Under the pieces are notes generated by a model that was not told the DNA's origin, did no database searches, and saw only the letters and a list, made by a program, of their open reading frames with translations. Shown here one piece after another: positions 33,310-44,790 of a DNA stretch of 64,000 nt. How positions within the stretch are numbered: the stretch's first letter is position 1; every line of letters begins with the position of its first letter. The stretch lies in NCBI GenBank assembly GCA_047967505.1, contig CM106540.1; one strand, given 5' to 3'. Both the position numbers and the translations under genes were made by a program. The DNA is from Dipteris shenzhenensis (lineage: Eukaryota > Polypodiophyta > Polypodiopsida > Gleicheniales).

Positions 33310-34615
33310 CTATTGAGAGGTAGAAAATAGAGAGGAAAAGAGAAAGGAAGACAGGAAAAGACGAGGAAAAGAGAAAGAAAGAGAGGAAAACAAAGGAAAG
33401 AGAGAATGAAAGGAAGAGAGAAAAAGAAAAAGAGAAAGAGAGAGAAAAAAAAAGAAAAGATAGGAAATAGTAAGAGAGAAAGAGAGGAAGAGAGAGGAAA
33501 AGAGAGGAAAGAGAGTAAGAGAGGATTTAAACAGTAAGAAAAGATAAAGAGGAGAAGAGGAAAGAGAGGAAGAGAGGATTTAAATAGTAAGAAAAGATAA
33601 AGAGGAGAAGAGGAAACAGAGTAAGAGAGAAACAGAGAGGAAAGAGAGAAAGAGCAGTAGAGAGAGTAAGGGAGGAAGAGAGAAACAAAGTAACAGAGAG
33701 GAAAAAAGTGAAAAGAGAGAATGAGGGAACGTGAGGAAAAGAGAAAGAGAGTAAGAGGAATAGAAAAGAGAGAACGAGAGGAAGACGAAGAGAGGAAAAG
33801 AGAAAGAGAGTAAGAGGAAGAGGAAATGAGAGAAATGAGAGAAATAGAGCAAAGGAAGAGAAGAGAAGAGAGGAAAGAGAGAAATAAGAGGAAGAGAAAA
33901 ACAGAGAGGAAGACGAAAAGATGAAGAGAAACAGAGGAAAAGATACGAAGAGGAAAAGAGAAAAAGAGAAAAAGATCAAAAAACAGAAAGAGAAAAGAGA
34001 GGAAGAGAGTAAGAGAGGAAAAGAGAAAGAGAAAATAGAGTAAGAGAGTAAGAAAGAGAGAAATGAGAGGAAAAGATGGAGAACAAGAGGAAAAGAGAGG
34101 AAGAGAGTAAGAGAGGAAATGAGAGAAAAGAGAGAAAGAGGGGAAAATAGAGGAAAAGAGGAAGAGAGGAAAAGACACGAAAAAGAAAAAAAGAGAGAAC
34201 GAGGAAATGAGAGGAAAAGAGGGAAAAAGAGAAAAGAGAGGACGAGGGAATGAGAGGAAAAGAGAGAACGAGAGAAGGAGGAAGCGAGAAAAAGAGAGCA
34301 AAAGAGATAGAGTAAGAGGAGGAGGAAAAGAGAGAAAAAATAGAACGAGAGGAAAAAGAAGAGAAGAGAAGAGAGGAAAAGGAAGAGAAAAGAGAGGAAG
34401 AGAGAAAGAGGAAAATGAAAAGAGGACGAAATGAAAAGAGGAAGAGGAAGAGAGAGGAAGATAAAGAGAGGGAGAGAAAAAGAGGAAAAGAGAAAGAGAA
34501 AAGACAGGAAGATAGTAATAGAGGAAAAGAGAAAGAGTGAAAGAGAGAAAGAGAGGAAAAGAGAGAACGAAAGGATGAGAAAGAGAGAGAGAGAAGGAGA
34601 GAGAGAGGGGAGATA
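33310..34615. repeat. 1.3-kb purine-only tract (GAGAGGAAAAGA)
   Basis: On the plus strand nearly every base is A or G, in GAGAGGAAAAGAGAAAGAG-type units with few pyrimidine interruptions. A 487-codon Phe/Leu/Ser-rich open frame on the minus strand exists only because a pyrimidine strand cannot spell stop codons. The tract could adopt triplex (H-DNA) structure (inference). Confidence 0.93.
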
Positions 34616-37600
34616 AGGGTCCTATGCCCATCACATTTGCTAGCGCTAAAGGAAGTAGCAAATGGCTATTGCAACAGAAATAAAAAATAAAAAGAGAGAA
34701 TAGAAGTTCCATACCTACCTCAGAGTAAACTAATGGGTGAAGCAAAATAAATCGGCTCCTCTATAAAACAAAGCAAGCATTTCAAATTTCTTTTAAAAAC
34801 TAGTGGCTGAAGCAAAAGCTTATGATTCTTTACTGTATCTTGCTATTCCTTATGCTTCCTCTTACAAGAAAAAGAAAGGTAAACTAGATTTCTAAAAAAA
34901 ATAGTGTATAAAGCAAAAACTTAGGGAAACTAGAGGAAAACATTCAAAAAGAATAACTTAGAAAGCATGAAAGAAAGGAAAGAAAGAAAGAGAAGAGACA
35001 CATATTTGGAAAAAAAAGGGAGAAGGAGGTTTGTTGTGGAACCAGGAGGTGGAGGTGGAGGGAGCTTCATTTGTACATAAGGAAAACGAAGTCAAATGGA
35101 GGACAAAACTACCAAAACAGCTGAAATAGAGTGTGAGGCATCACGAGAGAGAAAAGCACAGGTAGATTCGGCTTTTTTGTGCCAGGTAAGCATCGTTATA
35201 TACCAACACTTAAGTGTCATTATATGGTGATACTTAAGTGTTGGTATATACTGACAGAAATAGGGTATATATCTTCCTAAACAGGGCTTAGCTTGCACAC
35301 CGATGGATAGAGGGTTTGGCAACATTACAATGGAAATAGGGTTTGAAATTGGTATATAGCAATGTAATAGGGCACTTTTATCAAATTCATGGATGCTTGA
35401 GCATGATTTCTGCCATTTATAAACTTTCAACAACCTCAATGTTAAGTGCAATGAAAGATTCATGGATTTTGTAGACCAAAGGCTAACTGGGACAATAGAG
35501 CACATATATTATCTGGTGCCATTTGACCCTGCAACTAATATGCAGTGTACATTGCTAGTTAGAACATGCCAAAAGAGTAATCACTCTAAGTGAGATCATC
35601 ACGACTACCACGACCTGAAGATGTGAGAGATTCAAGACTATTACACAATTAAATTTAATTCCACACTCTCTGAGTTTGAGGAGGGAATTGTTTTTGCAAA
35701 AAGCAACTAGTAGACCATAATAGAGAAAGGAGAAAGCAATTATTCTATACTACAGCTATTAGCTTCATAGAAGAGTTAAAAATTATTAACAAGAGCAACG
35801 AAGTCAAGACATCAAATATCTATGTCAAATCCAAACCATGTTTGTCAAAAGGAAGGAGTATCTAGTTCAAATCAAGATCAAATCAAGAGCAGAATACTCA
35901 TGACAATGCTTACTACAATAATTGTGAGGCTGCCTTCCATTTCTCTCCCTTGAGGGGGCATTGCAAGATCAAGAAATAAAGTCACATTTATGGACACTTC
36001 AAATCATGTATATTGCCATATTGTTGGCCATCAAAGCATCTCTAGATACTATATGATAGTATGAAGCTCTCAACATTGCATTGCATGCTTTTAATAAATT
36101 ATAGCATATAGTTTAAGAAGTGAGACACCAAAACCTCTAAAAGTAAATGGGGTGCATCTCTTTCTTTAAAAATAACATGCACATCTATACACTATTAGTA
36201 GTTATCTTTTCGCAGTAGGTGGAGTAAGTAAGACCAAAAGTCTTATTGCCATAGATGCTCACTATGATGCAAACAAGCGAGAAATAGGCATGCCTGTGGA
36301 GTCTACAAAGGTTTAACTTTTATTAGATTATGTAGTCTCTCATCTGTGAGCACTCTGCCTAGGACGTCCTCTACATTTTGACATCTAGGGTGTTGCATTA
36401 TTTAACATGCTGCATATTACTAAATTGCAGCAAACGCAAACAATGTGGTATTCAGTGACACCCTTGACCTTGAACGAAAAGCCCTTCTAACATATCTAGC
36501 AATGAAGTAAACAATGGAATCCTTCAAACTCATTGTGCTGCAAACATCGTGTGGAAACCCTTTGAAGCATGAAACCCTTCAAACATCGTGTAGAAACCAT
36601 TCGAAGCATGAGTAGTGCAGATCTACTCTTTTGCACTGTGGGTGGTGACTATCGAGATGGACAACATATACACAAGGAACTTTTAACCAATCTCTATATA
36701 GCAAAAAAGAAGGATTTGCTAGATTATTTACTAGATAGAAATACATGCAACTAGTAAAACTCTAAACTAGAGAAAGTGAGAGTATCTCTATATAGTTTAT
36801 GTGGAGAAAGTTTGACTATAAGGCGAAAATAAATCACCGTATAGAGAATCCTTAAGAGAATGTTACTATGTAGGTGGTGTTACTAGCTTGGTTTAAAGTG
36901 CATGCCCAAACTTATTAACATGATAACACTCAAGACGTATTGGTTTTCTAGTCCATGAACTTTTTAGAAGGATGTATGCACTCAAAATTTTTTAGTAGCT
37001 TGAGTTTATTGCATATTGATTGGGTGCATAATTGCACCAAAATAAGCATAAACAAGGTCTATTGGAGCAAACAGGGTAAGTATATATTGTGGCTTGTCAC
37101 ATGTTTCAATCTAGTTCATATTAGTGCCCCTAATTGAACAACTTTATAAGGTATGTTTGAATACATCCATACTTCCATGATGGAGTAGGAATATAAGAGC
37201 TAAGGGATCTTGCTTTTTGACATCTTTTTGTTTGTCCTTTCCAAGCTTTTCTTATTGGGATTGGTGCTTTTGTGGAGGCTGTGGAAACACCTTCTTGTTA
37301 CACTTGTCATGTTCCATTGGCAATTCCTCCTTCCCATATTCCTTCCAATGTTCTTGAATGATAAACAAGGATATTCTTGAATCCATCTAACAACGATGTT
37401 GTTTAATGAGAAATAATTATGAGAAGCAACTATTTTTTATAAGATTTATGCTTCATGAATACAAGTTTGTGTTGAAGATTCTAACAAATTCTATGAGTCT
37501 TCTTTCTCTACATATTATAGACCTTTTTTTGTGAGTTCAATAAAATTAAAATTTCCATTTTTTTGACCTTCCTTTAGCATCCAATCACTCTTTACTCAAT

Positions 37601-38490
37601 GATGACTAGAATCTCAAGTGGCTTAGTGGAGTGTTAATGCCTAGCAAAGTTAGGTTTTCACCACATGGGAATGCCACTTGTTTCAATTTCTTTTTCTACT
37701 ATGAAAATGAATGATTTTAATGCCTGTCATTTAATCAAGTATATCATCCATGCACATGCCATCATGGTTCGCAGTGCTTTAGAGATGAGGTTGTGTGAGA
37801 GCTTGATGGGCTTCAATTTTGGAATTGGTATAAGCTTGAATTGTTCATTAGATCTTAGTAGAGGACTTGATGTACCAAGGACACATCCTAACGTTTGGTT
37901 GGCATGGGAATATTTTTGTTTGCCCTGTAATTCATAGGATTGTAGCACCATTCCTTCAAAATACTCAGAAGCCTTTTATGAATGACCTTAGAATGTCGAA
38001 TCCCCTCTCATAGATTTGCATAGTAGCTTTCTTTAAGTGGATAATTGTGGGATTGTGCAAGCTTGTAGTATCCTCATCCAAATGTCATACCTCATTTTGG
38101 TATGATTGTATTGAGTCACTTGTCACTATTATCATGGAATTTTGTGCGAAAGGGACTCAATGTTTTGGCGGTAACAGTCATTCAAAATCTATATTGGTGG
38201 TTTATCTTACCAATTGTATGTTTTCTAGTCTTCTAGGAAGATTTTGTGAGAGTCCTATGGATTCTTGAGTGCCGATACTTTTCGATTGAGATGTTCTAGA
38301 TTTTTTCCTTAAAAACATCTTTAAAAAATAAGTGGAAGATCGTAGATTAAGGCATGAAAGAGTTTTTTTAGGGGTGAGCTTAAAAGGTGAAACTTCCTTG
38401 ATTTCTAGGCACCATTAGCACTCAAGGGTAGAAAAGGCATTTAATTATGTAGAAAAGTAAAGATTACAGACATAAGGCATGCTTGCACTA
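34616..38490. other. no recognised gene
   Basis: Nearly 3.9 kb with only short open frames (for example 37665-37937 and 38047-38268) lacking motifs I recognise. A 39-bp tandem duplication lies at 36541-36612. Possibly old degraded element DNA. Confidence 0.45.
36541..36612 (+). repeat. 39-bp tandem duplication
   Basis: CAAACATCGTGTGGAAACCC...GAAGCATGA is followed at once by CAAACATCGTGTAGAAACCA...GAAGCATGA. Confidence 0.85.
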
Positions 38491-38507
38491 GTTGTGCGAG
38501 GGGGGGG

Positions 38508-38573
38508 CCAGGGAAGTACAAGGCCAAAAATATGGACGTGTACATGGCACCTTTGATAGAGGAGTTACAGATC
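38508..38573 (+). mobile_element. short CACTA transposase relic
   Basis: Encodes PGKYKAKNMDVYMAPLIEEL, matching the CACTA transposase at about 14640-14710 (GKYKAKNMDMYMAPLIEELQ) except Met to Val. Homology is lost on both sides within a few codons, leaving an orphan fragment in opposite orientation to the other copy. Confidence 0.8.
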
Positions 38574-38984
38574 AAACTATTTTACATATTGATAGAGGAG
38601 CCCATCATTGATATTGGCAAAACTATTTTACATATTGTCTCATTCTCCTCAACTCAGTTAATTTTTGTATATGTGGGTTTGCCAAAAAGCATTGATTTTT
38701 TTTTTTTAATATGTGCTTTGGTAATCATGGGCAATGTGTGGAAAGCAGTGATGTACATTTATCAGCCTGCACCAAAATCTCACTTTCTATATTCTCTGTT
38801 TTGCATTTATTAAGATGGCTGAATCCACATCTAGTTCATAGTGTAGACGCACTATTAGATGTGCAAATAGATGCGCTATTAGATGCGCCCGTATTTTCAC
38901 TATTCTAGTAGCGCTGCAAGGATAGAGTTCTATGTCAAGTACGAGTCATATGAGATCAAGAACCGTGTTTGTCTTAGTAGCATG

Positions 38985-39212
38985 AATACTTCACCTGGCA
39001 CAATAATCATGTAGATTCAACTTGGTGGGCTACCAGACTTGATAGGATTTACTTCAATAAGAATGGAAATTGGATCAAACCATGTATTCAATGCAAGATC
39101 TTGAGGGAATACTTCGAATCTGATCATTTTTCCCTATTATTGCTCTTTGATTTGATGGGGGAAGTCTCAATGAACAAAGGACCGATACCTTTCAAGCTTA
39201 ATGTCTCATTTT
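38985..39212 (+). mobile_element. LINE endonuclease fragment
   Basis: One frame reads FTWHNHVDSTWWATRLDRIYFNK..., then ESDHFPLLLLFDL. FTW...RLDRIY and SDHFPL are the closing motifs of the L1-type endonuclease domain, with the catalytic Asp-His pair retained. It stops at about 39212, where copia reverse transcriptase begins. Confidence 0.75.
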
Positions 39213-40259
39213 TCCAGAGCATGGTCTGACAAGATAGAACAGTATCTTGTCACTATTGGCTTTTAGTTTTCCAAGGCAGATTTATCACTTTATGTGAGAA
39301 AAACATAGAAAGGTATTATGCTGCTTGTCATTTATGTTGATGATTTGATCATCACAGGTGATAGTGATGAAGATATCCTTCATGTGAAAATGCTATTGAA
39401 GCAGAAGTTTGAGATGAAGGATTTGGGAGAGCTACGTTACTTCTTGGGCATTGAGGTGATTAGATCCACAAGTGGGATATGGCTCTTGTAGAGGCAATAT
39501 GGATTGGACATGCTATCCAAATATGGTATGACAGGCTATAAGCCTATTTCAGTTCCTTTGGAGCAAAATGTGAAGTTGAGCACAGATGCAGGTGAGCTTT
39601 TGGAAGACCCTACTATATACAGATGCGTAGTAGGAAGTTTGATTTATATGACTATTATCAGGCCAGTTTGAGCTATGCTGTTGGTTTGGTAAGTCAGTTT
39701 ATGCAGGCTCCAAGAAAACCGCATTTGGATGCAGCTACACGCATACTGAGGTATGTGATGTCCACATTACAGTATGGACTATTCTATGAGACTGGGGTTT
39801 AAATATAGTTGCATGGATATACTGATTCTAATTGGGCTGGTAGTATTTCTGATAGACGATCTACCAGTGGATATATGTTCTCTTTTGGGAGTGCTGCAGT
39901 CACTTGGAGCAGTAAGAAACAGCCTACAACTGCCTTGTCGAGCACAGAGGCTATGTATAGGGGTGCAGCAATAGCTGCATGTGAGGTAGCTTGGTTGCAT
40001 AAGCTACTTTATGATATGCATCAGGACTAGTTGTCATTTATTGTGACAACATGAGTAGTATACACTTGGCAAATAGCCCAATCTATCATGCTAGAACAAA
40101 GCACATTGAGGTGCATTATCACTATGTGCGGGAGAAGGTTCTAGTAGGTTTTATTGATCTAGTTTATGTCAGTTCAGAGGATAAGGTAGCTGACATATTC
40201 ATGAAAGCATTGGGTGCAGAGAAGCTGCACAAGTTTAGAGACCTGCTTGGTGTGTAGGA
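39213..40259 (+). mobile_element. copia reverse transcriptase/RNase H, interrupted
   Basis: Starts SRAWSDKIEQYLVTIGF and includes the catalytic [59 protein letters not shown] and GSLIYMTI. RNase H follows: [64 protein letters not shown], and DIFMKALGAEKLHKFRDLLG. It is close in sequence to the pol at 11260-12200. Stops occur at about 39262, 39487 and 39667 and frameshifts near 39670 and 40027. The 5' part is replaced by the LINE fragment. A GAGCTCGAGGGGGAG polypurine tract leads into the LTR. Confidence 0.9.
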
Positions 40260-40283
40260 ATTGGGATTGAGCTCGAGGGGGAG

Positions 40284-40537
40284 TGTTGAGATATCGAGCT
40301 CCACTTGTGATATGTCAGGGTGACCATTGTGCATTTATGTCACCAACTTGTTAGCTACAGATGCGGTTGGTACACCGCCCATGAATAATAGCTGGATGAC
40401 AACTATCTTTATGTACTCTAGTTAGTGGCTCAGTTAGTATGCCACCTTAGTTAGCTCAGTTTGGTTTGAGGCCCACATACAGGGTTCATCTATTCTTTTG
40501 TACTTTGAGTTCTTTTGGCTTTCACAACTAAGAAGAG
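40284..40537 (+). mobile_element. 3' LTR of the copia element
   Basis: Starts TGTTGAGATATCGAGCTCC immediately after the polypurine tract. The right border is set by where homology with the inverted copy at 30444-30696 ends (ACTAAGAAGAG). It does not end in CA at that point, so the true LTR may be slightly shorter or longer. Confidence 0.75.
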
Positions 40538-40676
40538 AAAAATTGTTTTTAGCTTCCATCTTTGTGTATATTCCCTCATTGTGTGTGTGAGAAAGCCACA
40601 AGCGAGACTCCTCCCTTCTCTCCCACTCTCTTTACAAGGGAGACAGAGAGAGGGGGGGCGGGGGTATGTACACAAC

Positions 40677-40683
<7 letters not shown>

Positions 40684-40733
<50 letters not shown>
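40684..40733. repeat. (GA)n microsatellite
   Basis: About 24 perfect GA dinucleotides. Adjacent sequence is also purine-rich. Several spurious open frames cross it. Confidence 0.97.
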
Positions 40734-40736
<3 letters not shown>

Positions 40737-41855
40737 CTGCAACAAGCAGGCCAGAGCATGAGGGAGAAGAGAAAGAGGGGGAAGAGGGAAAATGCATGGG
40801 AGGCAATTCAAAAATGGAGGGAATTGGCAGGCTAGACTAGAACAATGGGGGACAGATGCCCTAGAAAGAGGAAGGGGAGAAGAAAAATCTTCCACAAGGG
40901 GCTTACCATCTCCTTGAAGGCGGATTTAGGCTCATGTGGGGGATGTGCACTTGGTAGGAGGGTGAAACATGAGTTAAGAGGGGGGGGCATGGTTTGGGTG
41001 GTCCCTAATGGAAGGGGAGAAACCAATAGGGGCTCTCTGTAGGCCTACCCACCCTCCACCTCAACATACCATACTCTCATTGGTGCACCTCAAATCCCTC
41101 TCTAATCCCTTGAAACTAGGAAACACTAATTGGAGGCCATTTGAGACCCCATTTCTCCCCTAATGATGAAACCTATGCACATTACTGAACTGTTGGTATG
41201 TGTATATAGTCAAGAACATGGCTCCAGAGAAACAAGGGCAAAACTCTGCCAAAGCACATGATTATGTTAGGCTCCTAAATGCCACAAAGTGGAGATGTAA
41301 CATCTGCCATGAAGAGTACACAAGTTCAGGTACTCGAATGCATAAACACTTTTTAGGCAATCCTCAAAGATATATAAAGAAGTGTAGAGGGCTGGGAGTG
41401 GTAGCCATTTTGGGTGGGGAAACGTCTTCAAGTGCTGACACAATTGTGGATGACATAGTCGCACACCACCAGTATCAACTTGTTATTAAAGAAAGAACCA
41501 TGGGTATTAGATCCCTGGGTGAGCAAAGAGTGACTATGGAAAGTTTCTCACCAAGTGCAACCATGCATAGTAGCAGTACAAGGTCCCTTTCACAGGTGGC
41601 AAGTTGCTTGAACGCGCATATGGAAAGAGGGCAATGCAATCAATGTGCCTCATTCAAATGCATGTGCACGTCTACAGCAAGAATCCTTAGAAGCTTCCTT
41701 CAAAGCACATCAGCCACATTGAGAAGGCACAACAAGATGTATTTGAAGCTATCTGTTGCACAAGCTATCTGTTGAGCATGGTTGAAAGCCCACATTGGAA
41801 AAACACCATCGCCTTTGTGGCTAAAGCTCGCACAGGTTTCACAATGCCTAGTTAT

Positions 41856-42044
41856 GATGCCATTCATAACAGCATGCTAGATGCATACTACAATAGGATG
41901 AAAGAGGAGATGGAGCTGGTGGTTTACCCCGACATTGAAAATATGGCTTACACCATTGTAACTGACAGATGAAATAACCCTTGAACATTGTCATGGTTGT
42001 AGTGTTAAAAGGTGAGGCCTTCCACCAATCGATTATTACAATTG
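41856..42044 (+). repeat. hAT internal duplication, first copy
   Basis: GATGCCATTCATAACAGCAT through CGATTATTACAATTG recurs at 42236-42424, offset 380 bp, with about three substitutions. Confidence 0.93.
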
Positions 42045-42235
42045 GTGAATCCAAGATTGAAGAATCTATTGCCGAGTAGCTAAGAAGATGTATTGAAGAT
42101 ATTGGCTTGGACAATGTTATTCAATTGATTACTGATAATACTAAGAATTGTCGAAAGGATGGAAAAATAATAAATCATAGATATCGATGTCTTTGGGCAT
42201 CGCCATGCTCAGACCACTACCTTGACCTCTTCTTG

Positions 42236-42424
42236 GATGCCATTCATAACAGCATGCTAGATGCATACTACAATAGGATGAAAGAGGAGATGGAGCCGGT
42301 GGTTTACCCCGACATTGAAAATATGGCTTACACCATTGTAACTGACAGATAAAATAACCCTTGAACATTGTCATGGTTGTAGCGTTAAAAGGTGAGGCCT
42401 TCCACCAATCGATTGTTACAATTG
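42236..42424 (+). repeat. hAT internal duplication, second copy
   Basis: Second copy of 41856-42044. It is followed by 280 bp of foreign sequence (42425-42704) and then by a copy of 42127-42237 at 42705-42815. The 82 bp originally lying between (42045-42126) have been replaced. Confidence 0.93.
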
Positions 42425-42704
42425 TGACACAAAAGTTGTGTCTATACCAGAAACATTCAGATTGGCTTGATGATGGCTAGCTGAGCAACCAATCGGAATG
42501 CCAACTGGAGCTTGAGGTATGTTATTTCGAGCAGCCCATTGTCCTTGCAGACTTTCTTGTTCTGAAGAATTGTACAGTCCATGCCATCCTTCATAGCTTG
42601 GCTGGGTCTGAGGATGGCCTTGCCAATCATAGCGCCCTGTTTTCTTACTGTCTCGTATATACTGCTCCCATCCCGGTTGTCCCACATTCAATTGCAAATC
42701 ACCC
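42425..42704 (-). other. 280-bp segment of unknown origin replacing part of the duplicated hAT copy
   Basis: It has an open frame on the minus strand in two overlapping registers (up to 93 codons), one beginning MWDNRDGSSIYETVRKQG. I do not recognise the sequence. It shares no visible homology with the rest of the window. Confidence 0.5.
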
Positions 42705-42830
42705 GATTATTGATAATACTAAGAATTGTCGAAAGGATGGAAAAATAATAAATCATAGATATCGATGTCTTTGAGCATCGCCATGCTCAGACCACTACCT
42801 TGACCTCTTCTTGGAGGATTGGCACAAAAC

Positions 42831-43369
42831 ACTTAACAGACTATTCAAAAAATTTGGACTTTCTTTTAGAACTATGGTTACCTCCACTTAATATCACTTG
42901 GTGAGCTCCAAAATCGAGGTTTTTAGAGCACTAAATGGGTCACTTCAACACAAGTATGGCCTAATAAATATCAAAATTCCCCAAAGTTTTAAGTGGTGAC
43001 CTCCACTCAATACATCATGATGGTAAATTTGCAACAAAATGGTTACCTCCACACAATTATGGCATAATAAGTGGTCTATAGATAAACCTTTGATTGGAAA
43101 GAGTTTGTTGGATTCAACATATAGATGGTGTATAGATATGCCATTTGGTTGCATAATATATTGTGGATGCACATGTGTTCTACGTTAATGCCACATAAGA
43201 TACACAATATCGTTTCTTATGTGGATGCCACATTATATACACCATTTGTTTGGAATAAGGCATACAATATGTTATCCTATGCTATGTTTTCTATTGGGGG
43301 CCAAGCCATAATCACAAAGAGATTACAATATGTAAGATAAAGATAGCTTGCTTGAAGTGATTGCAACTT
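42831..43369. other. no recognised gene
   Basis: Contains short repeated words (GTGGTGACCTCCACT, GGTTACCTCCAC) but nothing coding. Confidence 0.45.
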
Positions 43370-44790
43370 GGCTCTGATGCCCTATAACCCGTAGCTCATT
43401 GATAAGCTAGAAGTCAAGCATAAAAGGCAAGCCTATAATTTACCAAGATCAAGTGAAATTAAAAAATTATTTAGTCTAAAAGTGATAATCTCCACACAAC
43501 AAAGTGATAATCTAAAAAATTAATTAGTCTAAAAGTGATAATCTCTATGAAATTTATAATCACCCTAATGCCCACAACTACTAGCTCATTGATAGGCTAG
43601 AAGTCAAGCATAAAGGCCAAGCCATTATATAATCCCCACGAAAATCACAATATGTAAGGCAATCTTATTTTAAATTGCTTGAATGATTGCAACGTAGCTC
43701 TGATGCCTTGCAACCCCTAGCTCATTGATAAGCTATAAGTCAAGCATCAAAGCCAAGCCACAACCCTCATGGAAGTATTGCATCATGTGCATCATGCTTT
43801 TGTCATTATTTCACCCCAAAAAAATCATTCAATAAAGTCCAAGCCATAATCTCCATGGAGATATTGTAGCAAATAGAAGGATTGTAACTTTACCCTAATG
43901 TCCCGCAACTCCTAGCTCATTGAAAAGCTAGAAGTCAAGCATAAAGGCCAAGCCATTATATAATCCCCATGAAAATCACAATATGCAAGACAATGATATT
44001 TTAAATTGCTTGAATGATTGCAGCTTAGCTCTGATGCCCTACAACCCCTAGCTCATTGATAAGCTAGAAGTCAAGCATCAAACGTAAGCCATAACCCTCA
44101 TGGAAGTATTGCATCATGTGCATCATGTTTTTGTCATTATTTCACCCAAAAAAATTCATTCAATAAAGTCCAAGCCATAATCCCCATGGAGAGATTGTAG
44201 CAAGTAGAAGGATTGCAACTTCACCCTAATGCCCCACAACTCCTAGCTCATTGATAAGATAGAAGTTAAGCATAAAGACCAAGCCATAATCCCCATGAAA
44301 ATCACAATATGTAAGACTATTATTTTAAAGTGTTTGAATGATTGCAGCTTAGCTCTGATGCCCTGCAACCCCTAGCTCATTGATAAGCTAGAAGTCAAGC
44401 ATCAAATCCAAGCCATAACCCTCATGGAAGAATTGCATCATGTGCATCATGTTTTTGTCATTATCTCACCCCAAAAAATTCATTCAATAAAGTCCAAGCC
44501 ATTATCCCCATGGAGATATTGTATCAAGTAGAAGGATTGCAACTTTACTCCTAGCTCATTGATAAGCTCTATAGAAGTCAAGCATAAAGGCCAAGCCATA
44601 ATCCCCATGAAAATCACAATATGTAAGACAATGCTATTTTAAATTGCTTGAATGATTGCAACTTAGCTCTGATGCCCTGCAACCCCTAGCTCATTGATAA
44701 GCTAGAAGTCAAGCATCACAGCCAAGCCATAACCCTCATGGAAGTATTGCATCATGTGAATTGTGTTTTTGCCATTCTTTCACCCAAAAT
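43370..44790 (+). repeat. tandem array of about 325-bp units
   Basis: CAACCCSTAGCTCATTGAT recurs at 43385, 43711, 44042, 44366 and 44680 (spacing about 329, 331, 324, 314). Each unit has two half-units, each carrying CTAGCTCATTGATAAGCTAG followed by AAGTCAAGCAT, then either AAAGGCCAAGCC or CAAAGCCAAGCC. AGCTCTGATGCCCTGCAACC also recurs once per unit. No coding capacity. Confidence 0.88.

Larger units (their letters stand above)
41200..42830 (+). mobile_element. hAT-type transposon, decayed transposase
   Basis: The first frame (41200-41775) carries a BED-type zinc finger: WRCNICHEEYTSSGTRMHKH followed by FLGNPQRYIKKC (Cys-x2-Cys ... His-x-x ... Cys). Next (41772-41972) is PHWKNTIAFVAKARTGFTMPSYDAIHNSM...ENMAYTIVTDR, the DUF659-like region of hAT transposases. 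Then TDNTKNCRKDGKI...CLWASPCSDHYLDLFLEDW, matching the TDNAxNxxxxG ... CxxHxLDLxLED motif. Stops, a 380-bp duplication and a replaced segment show it is dead. No hATC dimerisation domain was found. Confidence 0.82.

Noticed and set aside
33282-34745. 487-codon open frame on the minus strand
   Set aside because: It covers a purine/pyrimidine-only tract that cannot spell stop codons. The product is a Phe/Leu/Ser string with no domain.
37160-38280. Possible retrotransposon gag/integrase remnant
   Set aside because: Short frames such as 37665-37937 have no zinc-finger or integrase motif; similarity could not be substantiated.
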